DNA of 64,000 nt from Capillidium heterosporum (taxonomy: Eukaryota > Entomophthoromycota > Entomophthoromycetes > Entomophthorales > Capillidiaceae). Position 1 is the stretch's first letter, and every line of letters begins with the position of its first letter. The stretch is from NCBI GenBank assembly GCA_016630905.1, contig WBMQ01000001.1, forward strand, positions 2,666,001 to 2,730,000, given 5' to 3'. The position numbers and the translations under genes were made by a program. Under the pieces are notes generated by a model. The model did no database searches. It had not been told where the DNA came from and saw only the letters and a program-made list of their open reading frames with translations. Below, one piece after another: positions 1 through 9,423 of this stretch.

Positions 1-175
1 AATTTAGGCCAAACTAAAAGTTTACTAAACTTTAGCTTAGGAGTTCTTGCGTAAGCAATTGAAGACTGAAACTTTGCAGCATTACAAAAGCTCAAAGTAT
101 ACAAGAATTGTAACCAAACTCATTTTTAGAATTTATCAAGAGCCTAGAAAGCTATTAGAACGCATATTTAACACT

Positions 176-2337
176 ATGGTAAGTATACATCTACATTTGA
201 ATATAACTAAAGGCATAGGTTTCCCCATCTTTATTAACTTTATTAATTTTTAATTGGATAGTTGCTACGATTCCGTTCCAGTCAAGGTACTTTTCGACTC
301 GAATTTACCGGTCAAGAACCTTTCATCTACCTACATGAAAAAGTAATTCAACTGTCTAATTCAGTACTAATTTAAACCTAAAGGTGTTGGAGCACCTTAA
401 GTTACCAAACACAGCAGGTTTAGTTTATGCAACCGATCAGCTGGGAAAGAATGTTATGAATATCGACCCCAATTCAAGCTTAATTGCTCATAATCTCAGG
501 TACATTTTCTTATTTCAATAACATATCTAAGACCGGTTAGCCATGGGGAAATGATATTTTTAGACTTTAACAAAGAGGATCTACCAACCTTTAAATCATC
601 TACAGAAAGAGTCAAAATCGTTGAAGATGCGGTTGATGTTGAATTGGACGGTATGGATGGGATGATAAAGCGATCCAAAGATCAGAAATTGTAGCATATT
701 TTCCCGTCAATTTTAGTAATTGATTTTAATTTTTTTAGTTGCAAACATTCGGCAAATGGGATGTGTGACTACTGCATGCCACTCGAGGTAAATTTGTAAA
801 GTTTAAGTGTGCTTATGTGTAGCCTTATGACCCGGAATATCTAGCCGAAAAGGGTATAAAGCATATGTCCTTCCATTCCTATTTGAGAAAGTTGTATCCC
901 AAACACAAGAGAGGCTCCTCCAATTTCGACTCTTTCACCGCCCCGTTGGAGGAACTCGATTACAAGGTCAAGACAAATTGCTCTGGAGGCCATGCTCCAT
1001 GGCCTGAAAGTATCTGTACCAAGTGCCAGCCTAGTGCTATTACTTTACAACGACAGGTATTTAAGTTTACTTTTTAGTGGAAACTAAATAATATTAGACC
1101 TTCCGGTATGTCGATCACGTCGAGTTTGCTTCACCCCACGCTGTGGACAACTTCATTAGGTTCTGGAGGACGTCGGCCAGCCAACGGTTTGGGTATTTGC
1201 TGGGCAACTATGAAACTTACACGGAAGTGCCACTGGGTATTAAGGCGGTAGTCGAAGCCATTTACGAACCCTCTCAGGAGAACTCGGCTGATGAGCTGCA
1301 GGTCGATTTCAGTGAAGACGCCGAAGCCAAACTGCAGGCCACCGCCCAGCTCTTCAACCTGAAGATCGTAAGTTTCAATTCCAAACTAGTCTAATTTCAT
1401 AGGTTGGCATCATCTTCACCGACTTGATAGACAAGGGGCAGCGTGACGGTAAAGTCATCAGCAAACGGCACCTGAATTCCTACTTTTTATCGAGTCAGGA
1501 GTGCCACTTTGCTGCTGCCATGCAACGTAAGTACCCCAGCCCTTGCAAGTTCAGTAAGTTGGGAACCTTCGGCAGTAAGTTCGTAACCTGTGTCGTTACT
1601 GGAAATTCAGCAGGGGATATTGATGTCTCGGCTTACCAAATCTCGGACGCTGGTGTGGCCATGGTCGACGCTGATATCATCGAACCTTCAGTCCAGCCGG
1701 CTAAGATGCTGGTCAGAGAGGCCAACTCCAAGCGCTACGTCCCTGAGATCTTCTATAAGTTCAAAAACGAATACGGGGTCACCGTTAAACAGAATGCGAT
1801 ACCTTCTTTCCCCGTCGAATATTTGATTGTCAACGTAAATTAACCAATCCACAGTGCCTTATTAATATATATTTCTAGGTTACTCACGGGTTCCCTTCCC
1901 AACCGACTCCGATGTTCAAATCCATCGAGGGTTTTCCCATTGTCAACCGTAACTTTGAGTCGGGTTCGCTACTCCTACTCAAGCAACGTATCGACAGGTT
2001 GATGGACCCAGTTGCCGTCTTCTCCGACTTTGACGTGCTCCAGTTTGTCAAATCCACCGATATCTTGAGCAATACCGAATTCAACTTGCTACTAGAAGCT
2101 AGTACTACTAAGCTGGATCAACCAGATGTTGTAAAAGGTAAGTTTGACCAGTTAGCTACGACACCAGGCTGGGCCACCTTACGAAAGTTACTGGATGAAG
2201 TTAATCAGTCTAACGTTAGTGGTGATGGCGACAATCAAGGAGGTAGCCGTGGAGAACCTTGGTCCTGTACCTACTGTACCTTCACTAACATCCCCGAGGT
2301 TACCGATTGTGAGATGTGTAACTTACCTCGAAGTTAA
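176..2337 (+). CDS. NPL4: NPL4, ubiquitin-recognition cofactor of the Cdc48/p97 segregase
   Basis: NPL4 with UFD1 delivers polyubiquitinated proteins to the Cdc48/p97 ATPase, notably in ER-associated degradation. I read nine exons: 176-178, 262-342, 384-499, 541-690, 739-787, 823-1056, 1098-1367, 1403-1834, 1879-2337; joined they keep frame and give 597 aa. The N-terminus ([10 protein letters not shown]...) fits the UBX-like domain, a Cys/His zinc segment ([11 protein letters not shown]) follows, then the long NPL4/MPN-like core ([31 protein letters not shown]). The C-terminus (from about 2260) is an NZF finger with two CxxC-type pairs (WSCTYCTF...CEMCNLPR), a feature of animal and plant NPL4 that many yeasts lack. 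The first coding exon is only the ATG, directly followed by a gtaagt donor; this is required because the next exon starts in the middle of the UBX-like domain. Identification is firm; small exon edges could shift by a few bases. Confidence 0.93.
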
Positions 2338-2864
2338 TAAAAATATTTTTCCGATCTGTTATGTTTCTAAGCAGCTATATAATTTGAATTGATTTTAAAG
2401 CTGTTAATTTAGCTTTTATACACTACTATATTTCTAGCTTAAATTTAATATAAAAAATAATCAGTCGGTTCTAGAGATAAATTAAACCAAACAAATGGCA
2501 AAAATATACTTAGCTTTATATTTTTAATGTGCATATGCATAAGCTAGTAAAGTATAATGTCAAAATATGCTTTATGTTTAATAGTTCCCAGTAACTGTTT
2601 ATTATAAAAGCTCTTGTTGATGAGGTACGCTATAGACCATCCCTAAGGTACTAAAAAGACTTGTGAGGTATATTCTTACTCATTTCCTTACAACTAAACT
2701 CGGTTGTTAACACTGTATATCTATATATTTGGTGTATAAAGCTTAAAGCTTATCCTATTTGATCACTTTAGCAAGAAAGCTAACGCTCTTTATTGGTCAT
2801 TAGGTACAAAGTTTTGAAATTTGCAACTACGTCAACCAAAACTCTTTTTAGTTCAACTACCAAT
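2338..2864. other. Intergenic spacer between NPL4 and the NUDCD1-like gene
   Basis: AT-rich spacer holding the 3' end of NPL4 and the 5' region of the next gene on the same strand. An open frame runs upstream of the NUDCD1 ATG from about 2793, but it begins without an ATG and does not look like added coding sequence. No RNA gene or repeat seen. Confidence 0.5.
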
Positions 2865-4601
2865 ATGGCACGACAATTTAGCTTCGAATGTATACCCGAG
2901 AAACTCAACCAAGACTTTGAAGGGTACAAACTGACGAGAACCTTTTCGATACCAGACTGTACCATCCAACACCAATCTCCCTATCAATTACCGAACATCG
3001 ATGCAACCTTTGACGAAGGTAGTTCGAATCGTAATGCTGAGCTTCTAAGACGACAACTCAAGCTCAACTTCTTTCAACTCAAAATCCAATTTGAAGGCAA
3101 AGTACTGCTTGTAGCTTTCGATTCCAACCGTAGGTTAGCTTTAGTTGAGGTTCTAAAGGAGTCGGTAGTTTTGAATTGGACAGCCTTTCAAATTTTTGAA
3201 AAGGACAATGAGCTGGATTTTTTAAAGTTACCTTCAACGAAGTTGATAGTATTGGGTAGTTTAAGTTATCTGTTGGTTTGTGATGGTAAGTCTAACTTGA
3301 GTGTAGTCAGCTTAAATCTCCAAAACCTTAGTTTAAATTCGATTGCTACGTTTAATTTAAATGAATTAAATTTGAGCTTTGAAAGCGAAGGTAATTTATC
3401 TCTTTTGGATGCTCAACTTCAAGCCTCATCGGACAGCTCTATGGAATTCAAATGCCTACTCCAATTTGAACCTTCCACTATGGCCGATCGAAGGTGTCTT
3501 TTACATTCCTTAAACTTTGAATATAACTTCCAAACTACCCAGCTTCTACATAACGTTAACCAACAAAACTTCAGTGGATATACTGAAGCAGTGCCTGTCT
3601 ACGGTAGCTTTATCAACTCGGAGACTATAGCAATAATGGCGTCAAAATCCTTCCAATTGACTTCAATACCTACGCAACAACCTGAAAGCAAAGCTCCAAC
3701 CGAAACAAAGAGGACGGCTGACTATAGATGGTATCAGACCAATGAAGACGTCACTGTAACCTTCCAACTTGACCAACCCGTCTCAAGCAAGGAACTCAAC
3801 ATTCAAATCACATCCACCCACCTCAACCTCCAACTGAACTCTGGCCTACTGGACTACACTAGCACCAAATTTTTCGCACCGGTAATCGCCGATCAATCTT
3901 ACTGGACTCTCGAATCGAGCGTCAAGTTGACACTGCACCTCGAGAAGAAGGACTTCAAGTTCAAGTGGATCCACCTATTCGACATAGACGACGGTGTTAT
4001 CGAATGTGTTGACCCATCTGACCTTGCCACCATAACCGAAAACCTGAGCAAGTATACTGAAGGCCAAACCGAACTATCCAGATTCCCTATTCAGCAGCAG
4101 GTAGATGCCGAGTTGGACCGTAGTATCGATTCTATCGACAATGAACACCAACTTTCACTAATAAGCAATGAAGGAAGGTCGATTAGCTACCAAAGGACAG
4201 ATGGTCAAAACTTTTTGAGTAAAGGTGGCGTGGGGGCCTATCATATTCCATCCATAGTACTAAGGTATGATGTCGACGCCTTGGTATATACTTACAGCTC
4301 AGAGTTGAGACGGTTCATTCACAGCCAAAGCTTGGATGCCATAGGTTTTGTGCAGGCTTCCAAAAAAGATTTAAAACTTCTATTGGTGTCGGGTGACTGT
4401 AATCTTAGACAGACGGTACTGGTTGAGTTCTACCAACACATCTATATCTACTCAGGTTACGGACTTGGTAAGGTTAGTGGAGATCAAGTTGTAGTTACCC
4501 TACCGTCCAAAAGCCTAATTTTAGGTTGCGAGTTACTAGAGAATGGGAAGTGGTTGGTTGTCATGACTACCGATGAAACTTATATCTACAAACTCCATTA
4601 A
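2865..4601 (+). CDS. NUDCD1: NudC domain-containing protein 1 (NUDCD1/CML66-like)
   Basis: Single-exon gene of 578 aa, close to the size of animal NUDCD1. A CS (p23-like) domain lies at roughly residues 280-390, opening with the typical YRWYQTNEDVTVTF strand and ending near WIHLFDIDDGVIECVDP. It is flanked by N- and C-terminal beta-rich segments that in the animal protein form a propeller-like fold. NUDCD1 works as an Hsp90/Hsp70-linked co-chaperone for beta-propeller clients and for the splicing helicase DHX15; that role is inferred here from the family. I start at the ATG at 2865 (MARQFSFECIPEKL); upstream in-frame codons lack an ATG. The adjacent ASH-repeat gene is convergent, with stops about 50 nt apart, so the 3' ends nearly abut. 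Confidence 0.85.
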   Translation: MARQFSFECIPEKLNQDFEGYKLTRTFSIPDCTIQHQSPYQLPNIDATFDEGSSNRNAELLRRQLKLNFFQLKIQFEGKVLLVAFDSNRRLALVEVLKESVVLNWTAFQIFEKDNELDFLKLPSTKLIVLGSLSYLLVCDGKSNLSVVSLNLQNLSLNSIATFNLNELNLSFESEGNLSLLDAQLQASSDSSMEFKCLLQFEPSTMADRRCLLHSLNFEYNFQTTQLLHNVNQQNFSGYTEAVPVYGSFINSETIAIMASKSFQLTSIPTQQPESKAPTETKRTADYRWYQTNEDVTVTFQLDQPVSSKELNIQITSTHLNLQLNSGLLDYTSTKFFAPVIADQSYWTLESSVKLTLHLEKKDFKFKWIHLFDIDDGVIECVDPSDLATITENLSKYTEGQTELSRFPIQQQVDAELDRSIDSIDNEHQLSLISNEGRSISYQRTDGQNFLSKGGVGAYHIPSIVLRYDVDALVYTYSSELRRFIHSQSLDAIGFVQASKKDLKLLLVSGDCNLRQTVLVEFYQHIYIYSGYGLGKVSGDQVVVTLPSKSLILGCELLENGKWLVVMTTDETYIYKLH

Positions 4602-4653
4602 AGATAGGTATAAAATAAAGTATCTAAACTTTCAAATTGAATCTTTATTTATA

Positions 4654-7600
4654 CTAGGCTTTAACTGCCTCCTTGTTTGCTTTACTTTCTAACCCCAGCC
4701 CCAAGCTGTAACTCTGTCTACGGTAGTGTACGACCGCCTGAAAGATAACTCGCTTGAAGGCATCGCGATTCCTATGTTCGTGGATTAGAAGCTGTCCCGA
4801 CACCATTTCTTTGTTCATAGTTATGAGTCCACTCTGCATAAAATCCAGCAAGCCAGGGGTAGATAAGGGTTTGAACCACACAGTGACCGATAGCTTGGAA
4901 GTTCCAGGTACGGTAAAGGTAACCGAGTGATTCGTACGGTGCACGTAACCCACCTCCCCGTACTGCGGTTTCAAAGGTGGTAGGGTTGGGGTGCCAGCTA
5001 TGGCCGGGGACTGCCCGATGTCGCTCCCGGTGTGCTGGGAACTGGGGGGACGCGTTACCAGTTGGGTTCGCGTTGGTAGTGGTGATGCCGTCGTCGTCGG
5101 TGTCCATACCCGGTTGCTCCTTTTGACCCGTCCGCAACAGTTTCAGCTTCTCCTCGATGTTCTTGACTTTATCGTCACGGCCCTTACGCCGCGCTATCTT
5201 CAACTTCTGCTCCAAAGCTTCAATCTGCTGTTCAGCCTCATCGCTCAAGATAGACTGGCCCGAGTTTCCACTCTCTGAGTGGACGTAGAAGTACATTTCA
5301 CCAGAACACCATCCGAAGTGCATCTCGTTACTGTCGACCCGGACTTCGTAAACTCTAGGTAGTCGGTGAGTGTTGGAAATAACAATGGTACGTTCCCGTA
5401 CACACAACTCATTGATATAGCAGGGGCCGAAGTCAATGGACAACAAATCAACACTGAAATGGCTTGGCTTGCGGATGTTGGCCTTGAAAATGAGGTCCTG
5501 GTCGTCAGTTGGGTCTTGAACGTTACGTACGATGACGACTTCACCATAATTACCAGGCAAGATGGGGCTGTAGGTGAAGTTGACCTGCTTGCTAGCGAAC
5601 CCTCGAATGAACACCATACTTCGTTCCTTCGAAGTAGATGTCGCCACTGGCTATTGAGCCTGATTTGGACAGCATGTAGACTAGAGGTGCCTCCGATAGG
5701 TTCCGGATGACCATAACTTTGTTTCTCACGTCGTCTTTATCAATCAGCCCAAAGTTGAAGTTCCGTTGACCTAAGCCCATCTTCGATCGTACAATTTGCG
5801 CCTTGACCAGCAACTCCCTAACCGGTGTCAATGTCATATCCTCCCCCAAGGAGGACCGCACGTCCAACGGTACCAGATTGACATCAAACTTGAGCAGCTT
5901 GATGAGGATGGCTGCATTTAGGAAGCTTGGGATCAGCTTCAGTTTGTGGTAGGAGGCCTCCTGAGCCGACAACAGCAGAATGACGTGGAACTTGGCTCGG
6001 GGTGGGATGTTTACACGTCGTATAGGGAGCATGAGTTTGTCCTTGAGCAACTTTTCCAAATCACGTCGATTCTGGATAACCTGCTTGGCGTATTCTTCTT
6101 CAGCCATCACATTGGCGAAGTTGGGCAATGGTTGATTCATGAAATCTTCTAATTGAATAGACAGTGTGCTTATCGGATTACGTTTCAAAAACTGCATTTC
6201 TGCTCCTAGAGGATAGCCTTGGACTCGGGGCGACGGCGGTATCATGGTGACCACTGGAAGTAACGAGCGGTTGGGCAATGGTAAAGCTCGTGGTACGAGT
6301 GTCTTGCTTACGTCAAGCGGGTCGTTATGGGGTGGTGGTGAAGGTGACCTTATCGCTTTGGTTGAGTTAATACCACCCCCCTGAGCCAGATCTAAGTAGC
6401 TGGTCGACTTGGATAGTGAGTGCGATTTGGTGACTTTTATACTTTCGCTTTTGGCTGTAGGTGTTTGTCTCGAGGATGATACCTTGATAGACCCGGACTT
6501 CTTCTGGGTTCTGGATTGATCGTCAATCTTCTCCAAAATAGTCTCTCTCAGATCCATACCCGATAATGAAGCCAAACCGCCGCTGGCGGTTGAATTTATT
6601 TGAAAAAAGCCGGGGTCAAATCCAGTGAAATTCTCCTGGTATCTTATCGGCTACTTTAAACAGATGGAAGATGTCATGACGGGTCGTCGTCAGTTCCTAA
6701 TTCCAGTTGACTTCCCGTCAGATTCTCAATGACGAAATTGCAGACTTTGGGTGCATTGACAACTGCCACGTTTAGATCTAGGAAGTTAGCTCCAGTTGGC
6801 GTATGAATCCTATAAAAGGTGGAATGGAAGCCCACACGATTTGTATCTACGTGCTTACTGGTTATCTCCAGTAGTGGATCGGATCCCCCGTTCAGGTTGG
6901 CTACAATGATCTGCTTCATGTAATTATGGTTAGCCTTACGTGGAAACAGATCGACACTTATCTGGATTGAGCTGTTGGGATTGATAGTGAATGGACCACG
7001 GTTGCAGCTAATAACTTTGGATGTATATCTCAATTCGACTTGGGTGGCTAAATCCGAGTGGTTGGTGATACGAAACGGCAGCGTCTTTACCATGCCAACG
7101 TGACTATCCCCAAAATTTAGCTTTTTGGGAAGGACTTCAATTAGTGAAGCGCAGGCTCGTGCCTTGCACTGAATTACCTTTTCACTCAAGTTACGCTTGA
7201 AAAAGGAACGCTGGTCGGCCCACGTCTCGTTCTTTACTTCCATTCTAAAATAGGATAGTTGAACCTGAAAGTTTTGTTTGGCTAGTTTACCAGCATTAAA
7301 GTCGTCCTGGCACGGGTTCGCTTTGGGACGATATAGAACAAGTATAGATTTTTCCGAGCCAGGTTTCAAAATCACTTCGTCGATATAGTTGATATGGTTG
7401 GGTGGTGCCTCTTTGGGGTTGTATCCATTTTCATTGAATTTGGGGCTCTTTTCACTGTTTTCGGTCTCTGATTTGAGCTTGGTGGTGACTGATCGTAAAG
7501 TAGCATCCAGCTCGGAGAAGTCAGTAGAGCCAATAGAGCTGACCAAATCGGCGTTGAACTTGCTGGAAGTTGGTGAAGGTGGTTTGGATCCAGTGGCACT

Positions 7601-8790
7601 AGTCGGTTCGCTGCTGATGTCAGTTGCACTTACACTGATAGGCTCGATATCTCTCCCCTTCCGTGACTTCGGCTCAGTACTGGCCAGGCTGAACTTGACA
7701 TCATCAACTGAGGGCACTAGAACAATGTCGAGGTAGCTGTCTCCTGTGTTCTTTAGGGTCAACGTACGACTGACCCATTTCCCACGGAAACAGTCACCAA
7801 AGTCCAATAAATGAGAGCTCACCTGCAGAGCTAGTACATCTCGATCATCACTTGTCCCTACCGTCGAGTTGAAATGGAAGTTGACAGGCATCAAACGGGT
7901 CGTTTAAGTTGCAGATCTGGAAACCAATATCGAATACTCCATCTAATTTAGGCTGAAATGTAAGCCGCAATTTAGCCTTGCCCAGGTGTTCAATCCGACC
8001 ACTGAGAGCTACCTGGTCGTTGCTAATGTTGGTGAATTCTATAAAATGACGCCACCGATCTTCCACCGTGCTGAGGCAGTTTATCCCCCACTCTAAAGGA
8101 ATCTCCGAATGGTTGTAAATGGTAAACTCGCGCGTATATTGGCTGTTAGTCAGGCAGGTGCCGAAGGAGATTTCGACGTTGTCTATATCGCTGCTCAATT
8201 TGGATCGACAGAAGGTAGCTTTAAAAGGAACTACCAAATCCTGAATGCTCTTTTCAATTGTATCGCAGTTATTATCATCCGAAGGTTGTAATTCTAATTT
8301 GATTGCTTTGAAATTAATTGAAGTTTCAACTGTTGCTTCCTTATAGATATTTAAGTTCGAACTACCTTGATTTACACCTTCATTTTCTAAATGTACTACA
8401 TTCTCTTCGAATCCAAGTTGAATTGGATCTACACCTGAAGCTTTTGGCGAAAAACATAGAATTAGCTCCCTGGTCTCGTTGGGCTGTAAAATCAACCGAG
8501 TTATCTTACTAATTTGATTAAATCTCTCATCAAAAAGTGCGGATCTCTCTGAAATTATAAATACAAACTAATAAACTAATAAAATTACCTTGGCTGTCCT
8601 CCCCAGTTAAATTTTCATTTTCAAGTTGGAAAGTTAATAGCTCTAGTTCCGTTTCAATGTCGACTTGAATTTTATCCTGACATAAGCTGGTCAGGCTCAG
8701 GCGCTTCAAGGTACTGTTTCCATTTAGATATACATCTTCTAAAACTATTCCTTCCGAGTATTCGTCAAGTTGAAATAGCTGGGTTGGCAT
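4654..8790 (-). CDS. Large ASH/MSP-type Ig-fold repeat protein with several apparent +1 frame changes
   Basis: Reads right to left from an ATG at 8790. Exon 1 (8589-8790) is joined across a 39-nt intron to 8549; the rest is a string of overlapping open frames ending at 4654, about 1,350 aa in all. Several segments look like ASH (ASPM-SPD-2-Hydin)/MSP Ig-fold repeats: a strand such as LQVSSHLLDFGDCFRGK followed by RTLTLKNTG, again LPKKLNFGDSHVGM...FRITNHSD, and again LLSIDFGPCYINEL...IVISNTH. A Ser/Pro/Lys-rich linker lies around 6350-6570 and a short coiled-coil-like helix (EQQIEALEQKLK) near 5200. The frame must move by +1 near 7850-7890, 6675-6690, 6616-6650, 5592-5645 and about 5045, each time as if one base were extra. 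The downstream frame continues the same kind of protein each time, so the segments belong together. ASH proteins are often centrosomal, ciliary or trafficking scaffolds; the role here is unknown. It may be a decaying gene, a sequence with indel errors, or an unusual decoded gene. Confidence 0.7.
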
Positions 8791-9423
8791 GGGTTGGAGT
8801 ATAGGTGCTACTATTTTTGATGCGTTGAAGACTTAACAAGGCGACAAGTTTGTTCAAGCTGGAGCTTTAGAATAAAAATGACGCCATTATTTTCTATTTG
8901 AAAAGGACTAATTTATAGCAAAGAATTGCTTGATTTTCAAGAGTGAAGCGGTATGTATATGTAGATTCTATATAGGGGTTCTAAACACCTTAGTATTCGA
9001 AAGATGTCTACCACATTCACTTGCTAAATTTAGAAAATATACTTTATAATAGTGTGAATTGGTAATATATTTTTCATCCAGCTTAGCTAAAGTAGCAACC
9101 TCTCTAAAATCTAAAATAGATGGTAGTCAATTTAATTTCTTATTAAAGATTAGGCATATACTCTCCTTTCTATCAAGCACAACTAACTTTGATAATAGAA
9201 TAGGTAAATGAATAGTTTACTTTACCAACGCTAATTTGAGAATTTTATCTACAAATTTAACAATTGTATTTTATTAATCGCCTACTAAGGAATAGAGAAA
9301 GTTGGGTCAATACAACCACCAAGTGAACTGATTTGTTTAAGATATCAAATAGAATAGACATAAAGGAATCTCGAAATCTAATACTCCGTTCAAGGATATT
9401 CTAAACTAAAGTCGATCCAAAAT
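8791..9423. other. Spacer between two minus-strand genes
   Basis: AT-rich sequence carrying the upstream region of the ASH-repeat gene and the 3' end of PRP6. No convincing exon, RNA gene or repeat found. Confidence 0.5.

Noticed and set aside
47-253. 68-codon frame at the left edge
   Set aside because: Starts without an ATG and runs through the NPL4 start codon and first intron; no protein character.
6600-6700. A single 98-nt intron replacing the two middle frame changes of the ASH gene
   Set aside because: It would need a gtcatg donor, unlike the gta- donors seen elsewhere; kept only as a possibility.
7820-7880. A 31-nt intron (gtaggg...tactag) to explain the first frame change of the ASH gene, and a 28-nt one near 5600
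   Set aside because: Phases would fit, but they are shorter than the shortest convincing introns in the window (35 nt), lack a clear branch motif, and do not explain the other three junctions.
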